Shown here piece by piece: positions 27,883-35,666 of a stretch of 64,000 bases of DNA; position 1 is the first letter of the stretch, and every line of letters starts with the position of its first letter. The DNA is taken from NCBI GenBank assembly GCA_001603075.1, contig LVBB01000041.1, positions 164,366-228,365 on the forward strand. Direction: 5' to 3'. Origin of the DNA: Phycisphaerales bacterium Planc_01 (lineage in GTDB: Bacteria > Planctomycetota > Phycisphaerae > Sedimentisphaerales > Anaerobacaceae). The notes beneath the pieces are model-generated. The model was not told where the DNA came from. It saw only the letters and a list, made by a program, of their open reading frames with translations, and searched no databases. The position numbers were made by a program, and so were the translations under genes.

Positions 27883-28859
27883 CCGATCCGTCAGGCGCCA
27901 ATCTGAATCGCGCACGACTCCATCGACTGCTGGCGGCGGTCGGTTCGGCTCCCGCCCCGGTCGATGCGACGTCGCCCGCCCAGCCGTATGACTGGCGCGA
28001 CCCGCATTACTTCAATGACGATCAGCGCAACCGCCTGGCCGCCCTTATGAGCCAGGTGGCGGCCGTGCTCGCCGAGCGCTGCGTCCATTTCTTCAACAGC
28101 GAGTTCAACGTCGTTCCAATCTCCGTCACGCAGCACTTCGCCAACGACCTGAGCCGTCACGTCGATCTGGAGCGGGGCTTCTCACTGGCCGTCGGTCCCG
28201 ACGAGAAGCCTCCCTGTGGGTTCGTGGCCATCGGGGCCAGCGTGGCGATGGACTGGGTCACACAACTGCTGGGCGACTCGGAATCCGACGCGGACCCGAA
28301 TCGCACGCTCTCGTCGCTGGAGGAGTCGCTGCTGTCGAATCTCCTCGGGGCGATGGCCGACGCATTTGTCGGCGCGCTGCGGCCTCATCAGGATCTCAAA
28401 CCGGCCGACCGGGCGAGCCGTGGACCTGCCGCCGTCACGTTCGAACCGACCGATCCGGTCTGCAAGATCGTGTTCCAGATCGGCAAAGCACAGGCCGAGT
28501 CCTCCGCCGAGGTGGCCTTCATTCTGAGCGGCCCGGTATTGGCCCCGGTCGTCGGCAAGACGATCCCGACGAAGACAACGACGTCTCAGGATGAATTGGC
28601 GCGCCTGCTGATGGAGCACGTGCATCGGATGCCCGTGTCGATCACAGCCCATCTGGGCTCGATGCGTCTGTCGTTCGAGGAGGTCCTCGACCTGGCCCCC
28701 GGAGACGTCCTGCTGATCGACAAACCCCTCGACGAACCGGTCGATCTGACTCTCCATGGCCAGGTCGTCTTCCGTGGCCGTCCGGCCCAGTCGGCCGGTC
28801 AGTACGCCGTGTTCATCACAGAAGGTGCCAACGATTCCGGGCCGCAGAGCGCCCGCTGA
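27879..28859 (+). CDS. fliM: flagellar motor switch protein FliM
   Basis: 326 residues from the ATG that overlaps the fliL stop; the longer in-frame start at 27840 is inside fliL. A short N-terminal segment (LNRARLHRLLAAVGS) stands where FliM has its CheY-binding helix. The central CheC-like domain (residues about 40-225) includes the FliM start of the fold (FNDDQRNRLAALMSQVAAVLAER). The C-terminal SpoA domain is clear (VSITAHLGSMRLSFEEVLDLAPGDVLLIDKP). It forms the C-ring and reverses the motor on CheY-P binding. Confidence 0.9.
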   Translation: MTDPSGANLNRARLHRLLAAVGSAPAPVDATSPAQPYDWRDPHYFNDDQRNRLAALMSQVAAVLAERCVHFFNSEFNVVPISVTQHFANDLSRHVDLERGFSLAVGPDEKPPCGFVAIGASVAMDWVTQLLGDSESDADPNRTLSSLEESLLSNLLGAMADAFVGALRPHQDLKPADRASRGPAAVTFEPTDPVCKIVFQIGKAQAESSAEVAFILSGPVLAPVVGKTIPTKTTTSQDELARLLMEHVHRMPVSITAHLGSMRLSFEEVLDLAPGDVLLIDKPLDEPVDLTLHGQVVFRGRPAQSAGQYAVFITEGANDSGPQSAR

Positions 28860-28881
28860 GTGCAAGAAAGGAAATCCGGCC

Positions 28882-29253
28882 ATGCCCGAAACCGCCGAAG
28901 CACCAACCCAGAACGAATCCCAGCAGGCACCCGCCGACGACAGGACGAGGGCCCAATCCGTGGAGTTCCCTCAGGCGCCGGAGGGCGAGGCGAGCGCATC
29001 CGCCGGCCAACTCGATATCCTTCTCGATATGGATGTGCCCGTCACGGTCGCCCTGGGCACCACCGAGGTACCCGTTCGACGACTGCTGCAACTGGGACCG
29101 GGCGCCGTGCTCAAGCTCGAAAAGCCCATCGAAGCCCCCGTCGATCTGTATCTCAAGGACTCCAAGTTTGCCGAGGCCGAGGTGGTGGTCGTGGACAATC
29201 GCTTCGCCGTACGCATCAAGACGATCACCGGCGCCGGTGGGTCGGAAGGTTAG
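28882..29253 (+). CDS. fliN: flagellar motor switch protein FliN
   Basis: 123 residues. A charged N-terminal tail, then the SpoA domain DILLDMDVPVTVALGTTEVPVRRLLQLGPGAVLKLEKPIEAPVDLY to VVVDNRFAVRIKTIT at the end, which is typical FliN. FliN forms the base of the C-ring. The start at 28882 is taken because it lies after the fliM stop; an open frame runs further upstream inside fliM. Placed just before flhA. Confidence 0.92.
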   Translation: MPETAEAPTQNESQQAPADDRTRAQSVEFPQAPEGEASASAGQLDILLDMDVPVTVALGTTEVPVRRLLQLGPGAVLKLEKPIEAPVDLYLKDSKFAEAEVVVVDNRFAVRIKTITGAGGSEG

Positions 29254-29296
29254 CGGAACCGCAGATATAGGGATCAAGAGGAGCTGAACTGTCTCT

Positions 29297-31432
29297 ATGG
29301 CATCCGATCGCCCCAAAACATCACAGCACTCCGCCGGCAAACCCGAGGCCCTTCGGGACCTGGCCAGCACCCCTCTGGGCGAACACAGCAATATCATCAT
29401 GGCCATTGGGCTGGTCGCCGTGCTCGCGACCCTGATCATCCCGCTGCCGACCACGGTGCTCGACATGCTCCTGGCGTGCAGTATCTCGCTGGCGATTGCC
29501 GTGCTCATCGTGACGCTCTCCTCGAAAGAGCCGCTCGAACTGTCCACCTTCCCCTCCCTGCTGCTGTTCGTCACGCTGTTTCGACTCTCCCTGAACGTCG
29601 CCTCGACCCGTCTGATCCTGCTCCAGGGCGACGCCGGAAAGATCATCCACACCTTCGGCGGCTTCGTCGCCGGCGGCAGCTTCGTCGTCGGCCTGGTCAT
29701 CTTTCTGATCCTCGTCATCATTCAGTTCATCGTGATCACCAAGGGCGCCGAGCGGATCAGCGAAGTGTCGGCGCGATTCACCCTCGACGCCATGCCCGGC
29801 AAGCAGATGGCCATCGACGCCGATCTCAACGCCGGCGCCATCACCGAGAGCCAGGCCAACGAGCGCCGCGCCAAGATCGTCAAGGAGAGCGAGTTCTACG
29901 GGGCCATGGACGGGGCCAGCAAGTTCATCCGCGGCGACGCGAAAGCCGGCCTGATCATCACCGGCGTCAATATCATCGGCGGCATCGCCATGGGCTACTC
30001 CCATGGCATGACCATCGGCAACGCGCTCAAGACTTACTCGATCCTCTCGATCGGTGACGGTCTGGTCAGCCAGATCCCGTCGCTGATCATCTCCGTCAGC
30101 TCGGGCTTCCTCGTCACCAAGATCAGCTCGACCCAAAGCGTGGGCCAGGACATCTCCAAGCAGTTTCTCAAGGCCGGCCAGCCCCTCCTGGCGGCCGCCT
30201 GTATCATCGGGGCCATGGCTTTCGTCCCCGGCATGCCCAAGATCCAGTTTCTGGTCCTTGGCGCCGCCGTCGGACTGATCGGGAGAATGGCCACCCAGAA
30301 CGAAAGGAAACTGCCGTCGGCCTCGGAGGCACCCGTCAAGAAGAGCGATAAGGAGCCGGTCGAAGACCTGCTGGACATCGATCGCATCTCCGTCCATGTC
30401 GGCGTGCGTCTGATCACCCTGGTGGACCCGCGCAAGAGCAACACGATCTTCGAGCGAATCGGGGCGCTGCGGCGGCAGTTCGCCCAGCACCTGGGAATCG
30501 TCATTCCCCTGGTCCGCCTGCGGGACGATCTGAATCTCGAACCGAACGCCTACGAGATTCGGCTCTCGGAGATCCCCGTGGCCAAGGGCCGTCTTGAACC
30601 GGAGATGTTCCTGGCAATGGATCCGGGCGTCATCCGCGAGAAGATCGAAGGCATCCCGACGACCGAACCGGTGTATGGCTTGCCCGCCATATGGGTCTTG
30701 CCCACCAAGAAGGAGGCCGCCGAGCTGAGCGGCTACACCGTCATCGACCCGGAGAGCGTCTTCATCACCCACCTGTCCGAAACGGTCAAGCGGCATGCCG
30801 ACGAACTGCTGACCCGCGAGGACGTTCAATTGCTCGTCGACCGCCTCCGAAAGAACCAGCCGTCGCTGGTCGGAGAAGTCGTTGGAACCGGCGGCGACGT
30901 TTCGATCGCTCTGCTCCAGCGGGTCTTGAAGAACCTGCTCAAGAGCGGCATTCCGGTCCGTGAACTGACGGCGATCCTTGAGTCGCTGGCGGAGAATGCC
31001 TCGAAGACCAAGAACGCCAACACGCTGACGGAAATCGTCCGCAAATCGCTCAGCCGGACGATCACCGAACTGTACAAGAACGAGGCCGGCAAGGTCATCG
31101 CCATCACATTCGATCCGGCCTTCGAGCACCAGTTGACCGCCGGCCTCAGTCAGGACGGCGGCGAGCTGACGCTGAATCTCCCTGCCGATCTCGCCATGGA
31201 GCTGAACCGGACAACCGCCCATGCATGGCGATCGGCGATGGATCAGGGCAGCGAGAAGCTCGTGCTGCTTTGCGATGCGCGGCTGCGGGCGCCGCTGGCC
31301 CGCATGCTGACGCGAACGCTGCCGATGCTGCCCGTCGTGGCCTATGACGAAATCGTCCTGGGCACCGAGGTCGAATCGATCGAAACGATCGTGCCCCAGG
31401 AGAAGGCCGCCCCGGTCTATGCACAGACCTGA
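29297..31432 (+). CDS. flhA: flagellar biosynthesis/export gate protein FlhA
   Basis: 711 residues. About eight membrane helices in residues 32-325 (IIMAIGLVAVLATLIIPLPTTVLDMLLACS and following), with the conserved FlhA loop ERISEVSARFTLDAMPGKQMAIDADLNAGAI. A linker at 335-360, then the cytoplasmic ring domain, including PVYGLPAIWVLPTKKEAAELSGYTVIDPESVFITHLSE, the conserved FlhA signature. FlhA is the substrate gate of the flagellar type III export apparatus. The FlhB, FliO, FliP, FliQ and FliR genes are not in the window. Confidence 0.96.
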   Translation: MASDRPKTSQHSAGKPEALRDLASTPLGEHSNIIMAIGLVAVLATLIIPLPTTVLDMLLACSISLAIAVLIVTLSSKEPLELSTFPSLLLFVTLFRLSLNVASTRLILLQGDAGKIIHTFGGFVAGGSFVVGLVIFLILVIIQFIVITKGAERISEVSARFTLDAMPGKQMAIDADLNAGAITESQANERRAKIVKESEFYGAMDGASKFIRGDAKAGLIITGVNIIGGIAMGYSHGMTIGNALKTYSILSIGDGLVSQIPSLIISVSSGFLVTKISSTQSVGQDISKQFLKAGQPLLAAACIIGAMAFVPGMPKIQFLVLGAAVGLIGRMATQNERKLPSASEAPVKKSDKEPVEDLLDIDRISVHVGVRLITLVDPRKSNTIFERIGALRRQFAQHLGIVIPLVRLRDDLNLEPNAYEIRLSEIPVAKGRLEPEMFLAMDPGVIREKIEGIPTTEPVYGLPAIWVLPTKKEAAELSGYTVIDPESVFITHLSETVKRHADELLTREDVQLLVDRLRKNQPSLVGEVVGTGGDVSIALLQRVLKNLLKSGIPVRELTAILESLAENASKTKNANTLTEIVRKSLSRTITELYKNEAGKVIAITFDPAFEHQLTAGLSQDGGELTLNLPADLAMELNRTTAHAWRSAMDQGSEKLVLLCDARLRAPLARMLTRTLPMLPVVAYDEIVLGTEVESIETIVPQEKAAPVYAQT

Positions 31433-31450
31433 GAGGAGAACCACTGACCT

Positions 31451-31690
31451 ATGGTACTGCAAACACGACCCATCGCGTTCACGACGGCCATCATTGCTTT
31501 CTTCGTTCTGAGCATCGTTGGAAGCATCGTCGGCCTGCCGCCCTGCACGTGCAGCAAGCGGGCCGTGCTGGGAGCGGTCGCCGCCTACGCCGTCGCCTCC
31601 GTCGCCGTGCGCGCGGTCAACACGATCCTGACCCAAGCGATGATTGCCAGCCAGACAAGCAAGGACCATGCCGGTGCCCGCAAGAACTGA
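31451..31690 (+). CDS. small membrane protein between flhA and fliA
   Basis: 79 residues with two probable membrane helices, about 8-27 (AFTTAIIAFFVLSIVGSIVG) and 37-56 (AVLGAVAAYAVASVAVRAVN), and a Cys-Thr-Cys turn between them (PPCTCSK). In many bacteria this position, directly after flhA and before fliA, holds flhF and flhG (FlhF/FleN), which set flagellar number and place. Here a small hydrophobic protein stands there instead. No family is recognised. Its stop lies inside the first bases of fliA, so they are coupled. Confidence 0.6.
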   Translation: MVLQTRPIAFTTAIIAFFVLSIVGSIVGLPPCTCSKRAVLGAVAAYAVASVAVRAVNTILTQAMIASQTSKDHAGARKN

Positions 31691-32498
31691 AGAACTCCTG
31701 GAGACAAATGACACGACGGCGACCGAGCAGACGCCGGAGAGGAGCGATCCTCTCAAGGCCGTCGCGCTGCGCGCCTACTCGGGCCACCGACATCGTCCGA
31801 TCGGCGACGACGAGATCGTCGATCTTCTGCCGATGGTCCGCCGGATCGCGCATCGCGCCGCCAGCTACCTGCGTCCGCCCCTGTCGTTCGACGACCTCGT
31901 CTCGGCCGGAACGGTCGGCCTGCTCAAGGCCGCCCGCGACTTCGACGCCTCGCATCAGGCCGAATTCGCAACCTACGCCTACATCCGAGTCAAGGGGGCC
32001 GTGCTCGACGAGCTGCGCCGGGCCTCGCCGCTGCCGGCCAACGTCAACCGGCAGGTCCGCCTGGCCCTGCGAGTGAGCCAGCAGATCACACAACGGACCG
32101 GAACCCCGCCGACCGACGAGCAACTGGCCCAGGAACTGGGCATCAGCATCGACGAAGTGGGAACGCTCTTCGAGAGCGCTCGAGCCCAGCATTACGTCTC
32201 CATCGACGGACTCGGCGAGGAACGGCCGGCCCTCGGGGAGATTCTGGCCTCCGCCGACTCAGCCGGACCCGACGCCCATCTCGAAAAGGCGGAGATGCTC
32301 AAGAAGCTGACCGCCGCCATGCAGGAACTCGACCCGCGCCGACTTCAGATCGTCGTGCTCTACTACCACAAACACCTGACCATGAAGCAGATCGCCGATC
32401 TGCTTGAAATCACAGAGTCCCGCGTCAGTCAGTTGCACGCCAGTGCCCTGGCTATTCTTTCCGGGAAATTGGGAGAATACAGCGATGACGGACAGTGA
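31668..32498 (+). CDS. fliA: RNA polymerase sigma-28 factor FliA
   Basis: 276 residues. Sigma region 2 (LLPMVRRIAHRAASYLRPPLSFDDLVSAGTVGLLKAARDFD, then YAYIRVKGAVLDELRR), region 3 (RTGTPPTDEQLAQELGIS) and region 4 (LDPRRLQIVVLYYHKHLTMKQIADLLEITESRVSQLH) follow in order, the pattern of FliA/WhiG. FliA transcribes late genes such as flagellin once the hook is complete. The start at 31668 has a ribosome site (AAGGA) only two bases away, weak, and overlaps the previous gene by 23 bases; a TTG at 31644 is possible. FlgM at 34486 is its inhibitor. Confidence 0.95.
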   Translation: MPVPARTEELLETNDTTATEQTPERSDPLKAVALRAYSGHRHRPIGDDEIVDLLPMVRRIAHRAASYLRPPLSFDDLVSAGTVGLLKAARDFDASHQAEFATYAYIRVKGAVLDELRRASPLPANVNRQVRLALRVSQQITQRTGTPPTDEQLAQELGISIDEVGTLFESARAQHYVSIDGLGEERPALGEILASADSAGPDAHLEKAEMLKKLTAAMQELDPRRLQIVVLYYHKHLTMKQIADLLEITESRVSQLHASALAILSGKLGEYSDDGQ

Positions 32499-32700
32499 CT
32501 ATAACGCCATCCGGCCCGTCGAGGGCCTGCAGACAATCCAGGGCATGACCTCGATTCAGAGACGCCAGGAACAACAGCAGCGTCAGCAGAGCCGGTCGGA
32601 GAAACACGACACGCCCGAGTCCGAGCCCGAGGAAGACCCGGAAACACCGACCCCAAAGGCCGATCGGGATGACCCCCATTCCATCGACTACTGTGCTTGA
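32485..32700 (+). CDS. small charged protein in the fliA operon
   Basis: 71 residues from ATG 32485, overlapping the fliA stop by 14 bases. No membrane segment or signal. Composition is mostly Glu, Gln, Arg, Asp and Pro, with a low-complexity centre (QRRQEQQQRQQSRSEKHD) and an acidic tail ending SIDYCA, so it is probably unstructured. No family recognised. Context: the fliA operon, ahead of a cysteine-containing small protein. Coding status rests on the operon overlap and ribosome site. Confidence 0.5.
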   Translation: MTDSDYNAIRPVEGLQTIQGMTSIQRRQEQQQRQQSRSEKHDTPESEPEEDPETPTPKADRDDPHSIDYCA

Positions 32701-32746
32701 CGCAGAGCGATACAGATGGGATAACCAAAAAGGAAAAGATACGCAG

Positions 32747-33010
32747 ATGCTGAAAACGACAGGACGTGTGCTCAAAGCCGGTCAAGTGCAATGGCAAGGC
32801 TGCCTGCGACTCGACCTGCATCCGAAGGCGGGCTCGGGCGCCGAAGCGTCATCGGATGTGGCGGTCCCGGCGAAGATCCGCATCGTCGAGAACCACTCGC
32901 AGTTCGCCCTCTTCGAGGTGACCTGCGCCTGCGGCAAGACCATGTTCGTTCGTTGTGAGTACTCGGAACCGGAAGAATCGTCGACCTCAGCCGAGGTGGC
33001 GATGTCATGA
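32747..33010 (+). CDS. small Cys-rich protein in the fliA operon
   Basis: 87 residues from ATG 32747 (AGGAAAAG upstream); an open frame continues further upstream but lacks a ribosome site. The core KIRIVENHSQFALFEVTCACGKTMFVRCEY has a C-x-C pair plus a further Cys, which could bind a metal or pair as a disulfide. The front looks beta-rich (GRVLKAGQVQWQGCLRLDLHP). No family recognised. The last residues overlap nothing, but the next gene starts 26 bases on. Function unknown. Confidence 0.55.
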   Translation: MLKTTGRVLKAGQVQWQGCLRLDLHPKAGSGAEASSDVAVPAKIRIVENHSQFALFEVTCACGKTMFVRCEYSEPEESSTSAEVAMS

Positions 33011-33036
33011 GACGTCGATGTCTCAGGAGACCTGCC

Positions 33037-33645
33037 ATGGATAAGATCAAACGAATCGTTGCCACAGCGGCGGTATCGTGTCTGGGTGCCATGCTGTGCG
33101 GCTGCAACGCGCCGGCCCGACAGCAACAGCACCCGATGGCCGCCGCCAACGCCCCCGCCGGCGGGGGCAGCGCCTCGACGGCCAGGCGGTTTCAGGACAC
33201 GCCTCTCGAGGGCCGCACCGCCGTCGAATCCGCGATCGAGTTGTCTGAGAAATACGCCCGCCTCTCGGACCAGACCGTCGCACTGCGGGAGGAGAATCAG
33301 CGTCTGGCGTCGGACAACGAGGCCCTCTTGCAGCAGATCGCGGCCCTCGAAGCGAAACTGAAGAAGACGCAGAAGGAACTTGGAGAGGCCAACGAGCTTC
33401 TCATCGAGATGCTCTCGGAACTGAACAACTGGAAGGCCAACATTCTCGGCTTTCGCGGTGAGATGCGCGAGGCCGCGAAGGCGCAATTGGAGGCGCTGCT
33501 CAAAGTCCTGGAGATTCTTGGCGGCGAGGCGGACGCCGCCAGCATCGGACAGCGGCATTCTGCCACGCTCAGCGCCACCCCACAGGGCCAGCAGAATCCG
33601 GACGCACCGAACCCACCGGCCAGGAGAGAACCGAATGTGCCATAG
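33037..33645 (+). CDS. coiled-coil lipoprotein in the fliA operon
   Basis: 202 residues. The signal peptide ends with the lipobox LCGC (residues 20-23), so the mature protein starts at lipid-modified Cys23. A low-complexity linker to about 65 is followed by a long coiled coil at about 70-175 (ENQRLASDNEALLQQIAALE and beyond), built from heptads with Leu/Ile at a and d. Ribosome site AGGAGA ahead of ATG 33037. No family recognised. It may span the periplasm from the outer membrane; its pairing with another lipoprotein and fliA suggests a flagellar or envelope role. Confidence 0.6.
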   Translation: MDKIKRIVATAAVSCLGAMLCGCNAPARQQQHPMAAANAPAGGGSASTARRFQDTPLEGRTAVESAIELSEKYARLSDQTVALREENQRLASDNEALLQQIAALEAKLKKTQKELGEANELLIEMLSELNNWKANILGFRGEMREAAKAQLEALLKVLEILGGEADAASIGQRHSATLSATPQGQQNPDAPNPPARREPNVP

Positions 33646-34342
33646 CCCAATCCAATCCGATCGCCGGGGCGTTCGATCTGTCGGTTTGTGTGCGCCCTCG
33701 TGCTGTGGGGGGCAGGTCCTGCTGTCGCTGGCCGTTCTGCTTCTGGGCGTCCTGCTATGCGGATGCGAATCCCCTCAGGACAACGGCGGCATGGTCAACT
33801 CCTTCTACCTCAACCCGTACAAGAACCTCGGCAGTCTCGGACGCGTCGCGCTCGTCGAGTTGCAGGACGATTCCGGCCACCCCAAGATGTCGGCCGAGCT
33901 GACCGAAGCCCTGTTCGTCGCCATCCAGAAGAAACAGCTCTTCGGCCTGGCCATTGTCCGCCAGGACAACCCGGAGTGGAAGAGCATCCAAGAAAACCTC
34001 GACTCTCTCCAGGCCCTGCGTCAGCTCCTGGTCATCCGCGACACCCTCAAGTGCAACGCGATTCTCGTGGGGACCATCACCGAATACACCCCCTATCCAC
34101 ACATGTCGCTCGGTCTTCGCCTGAAACTGCTTGACCTGACCGACGGGCAACTGATCTGGGGCCTCGAACAGATATGGGACAGCTCCGATCGCAGCATCCA
34201 GAAGCGAATCCGACGCTATTTCAAAGAGGACCTGCGGTCGGGATCGGCGCCTCTGCAGGAGGAACTGGTGGTGGTCAGCCCGCTGAGGTTCGGCAAGTTC
34301 GCCGCCTACGAGGTGGCCGAGACGCTGATCCGCGAACAGTGA
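33635..34342 (+). CDS. lipoprotein with a FlgO/CsgG/LpoB-like fold, fliA operon
   Basis: 235 residues, start ATG 33635 with GGAGAG upstream and an 11-base overlap with the previous stop; the open frame continues upstream inside that gene. Lipobox LCGC at residues 41-44 after an N-terminal tail. The mature part has the mixed alpha/beta pattern of CsgG/LpoB/FlgO proteins: a strand (GRVALVELQDDSGHPKMSAELTEALFVAI), a helix, a second strand (CNAILVGTITEYT), and a third (LRLKLLDLTDGQLIWGLEQIWDSSD). FlgO and LpoB are outer-membrane lipoproteins, so an outer-membrane collar or flagellar role is likely but inferred. Confidence 0.6.
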   Translation: MCHSPIQSDRRGVRSVGLCAPSCCGGQVLLSLAVLLLGVLLCGCESPQDNGGMVNSFYLNPYKNLGSLGRVALVELQDDSGHPKMSAELTEALFVAIQKKQLFGLAIVRQDNPEWKSIQENLDSLQALRQLLVIRDTLKCNAILVGTITEYTPYPHMSLGLRLKLLDLTDGQLIWGLEQIWDSSDRSIQKRIRRYFKEDLRSGSAPLQEELVVVSPLRFGKFAAYEVAETLIREQ

Positions 34343-34485
34343 TGGCGACCGGCGGCGGGCGTGCCGCTATCGCTGAGGACGGCGGGATTATCGGCCGGGA
34401 TTTTTTGTGGCGAAAGCGCTAAAGATTCCGTCGGCCCGTACGAAAACGAAGGTAGAAACGCAGCTATCCAAAAAGGATGTGGCAG
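34343..34485. other. leader between the lipoprotein gene and flgM
   Basis: 143 bases. No sigma-28 (TAAA-N15-GCCGATAA) or sigma-54 promoter was found on the plus strand, although a GCCGATAA-like octamer (34388-34395) occurs on the minus strand without a fitting -35. FlgM probably comes from the upstream promoter by read-through. Confidence 0.4.
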
Positions 34486-34755
34486 ATGATACAGAACATA
34501 AACACCAATAGCGTCGGGCACCTGATCGGACAGTCGTCCTTTGCCGCCTCCGATCCCGTGGCCGCCCGCCCGACAAACGATGCCGACGCCGCACTGCACG
34601 TCAGCTTCGACGACCTGATCAACAAGGCAAAGGCCCCCGATCCAGCCGAGGCCACCGCCGTCGAGGAGGCTCGGCAATTGCTGATCTCAGGCCAACTGAC
34701 GAGCCCGCAGAACATCCAGTCGGCCGCCCAGAACATCCTAAGATTCGGAATATAA
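34486..34755 (+). CDS. flgM: anti-sigma-28 factor FlgM
   Basis: 89 residues. The C-terminal helices VEEARQLLISGQLTSPQNIQSAAQNILR match the sigma-binding part of FlgM; the N-terminal half is flexible and is expected to be the secreted part. ATG at 34486 has AAGGA nine bases ahead; the ATG at 34477 has its ribosome site too close. FlgM binds FliA until the hook is finished and is then exported. It is last in the operon, followed by a terminator. Confidence 0.85.
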   Translation: MIQNINTNSVGHLIGQSSFAASDPVAARPTNDADAALHVSFDDLINKAKAPDPAEATAVEEARQLLISGQLTSPQNIQSAAQNILRFGI

Positions 34756-34785
34756 AGACTTTACAGACATGCCGGATCGAGTCGT

Positions 34786-34825
34786 GGGGCCCAGCCAAGG
34801 ACGGCGAAGTGGCCCCCGTTTTTTT
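34786..34825 (+). terminator. rho-independent terminator after flgM
   Basis: GGGGCC (34786-34791) pairs with GGCCCC (34811-34816), a 6-base stem plus flanking T-A/G pairing, with a small inner hairpin GCC/GGC in the loop, followed by a run of seven T at 34819-34825. It ends the sigma-54-driven operon 30 bases after the flgM stop. Confidence 0.8.
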
Positions 34826-35418
34826 GCGCCCCGCCCAGGTCGCCAAACCCTTCACCCCGCACCTTTGCCCGGCGGTCGGCGTGCGCGCAGAACATCGACC
34901 ACCCAGTCATAAGCGTTTTTCAGGAAATGATTTACGTCTTCAGATGTAGCAGTCCAGAAGGCTGCCGACCGGCAGGCGACCCGGCCGAGGCTGCGGCATG
35001 GATGTGGCCAGAGGACAGGAGTCATCGTATGATCGGACATGGACGTCGACGCGAACGGGCTCGGCCGCCTCGCCTCGGCCGGACGGCAATCGGCGAGCAA
35101 ACGGCCTGGCGACCGTCGCTGCATCGAGAATGTTCAGAGTTTTCTGTCCGATACAAACGTTCATTACTTCTGTCCCCCAGTAGCTCTTATCTTACCAGAA
35201 TTATGGGGGCTGATCAAGCAGCGCCATCCGCCGAAAGGCCTGACGGTTTTTCTGAATCTGCCCTGTGACCGATCCGGTTCCGGCAGCCTCTATATTACAG
35301 GACAGATCCCTGGGCGTCCTTGCAGGAAAATCCGAATCGGCCTCAAAATAAGTGGCCGTGCCGGACGACTATATAGGGACAGGAAACCCTAAGCAACTGT
35401 TAAAACAGAGGTTATCGG
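34826..35418. other. non-coding gap, about 590 bases
   Basis: Short open frames cross this stretch on both strands but have no ribosome site, no codon bias and no recognisable product. It sits between the flgM terminator and the zinc-ribbon gene. No riboswitch consensus (cyclic di-GMP, glycine, SAM, cobalamin) was recognised by eye. A leader of the zinc-ribbon gene, including a CTGTT/AACAG mini-hairpin at about 35397-35408, lies at its right end. Confidence 0.35.
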
Positions 35419-35619
35419 ATGTACATCATCGCCCAGTGCCCTCGTTGCGGCTACCGCTGGTGGCTGGATGCCGCCGCCGCCGACCGCCGGATGCGGTGTC
35501 GCAAGTGCTTCCGATTGCTCAAGGTCCCCGATCTGACCGAGGTCCCCGAAGCAACCGCCGTACTCAGCCAGGCCAAAGGCGAGCTCTACGTCGACGACGC
35601 TGGAAACACCTACGGCTGA
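35419..35619 (+). CDS. MJ0042-type zinc-ribbon small protein
   Basis: 66 residues. CPRCGYRWWLDAAAADRRMRCRKC holds two C-x-x-C pairs (residues 7-10 and 27-30), the MJ0042-type zinc-ribbon common in Planctomycetota and Deltaproteobacteria; the tail is acidic. GAGG stands seven bases ahead of the ATG. Such small proteins may act in transcription or as subunits of metal-binding complexes; no role can be assigned here. Convergent with the next gene. Confidence 0.75.
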   Translation: MYIIAQCPRCGYRWWLDAAAADRRMRCRKCFRLLKVPDLTEVPEATAVLSQAKGELYVDDAGNTYG

Positions 35620-35666
35620 GCCCGCCCCCCCACGCGGCCGCGCACGGATGACCGGGTGCGTCGCGA

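Noticed and set aside
29321..31756. 811-codon minus-strand frame opposite flhA
   Set aside because: Low-complexity His/Asp/Gln-rich translation, typical of a shadow of a high-GC gene.
34388..34395. Minus-strand GCCGATAA before flgM
   Set aside because: It is a full -10 match, but the -35 position reads TTCG rather than TAAA, and the direction leads back into the lipoprotein gene.
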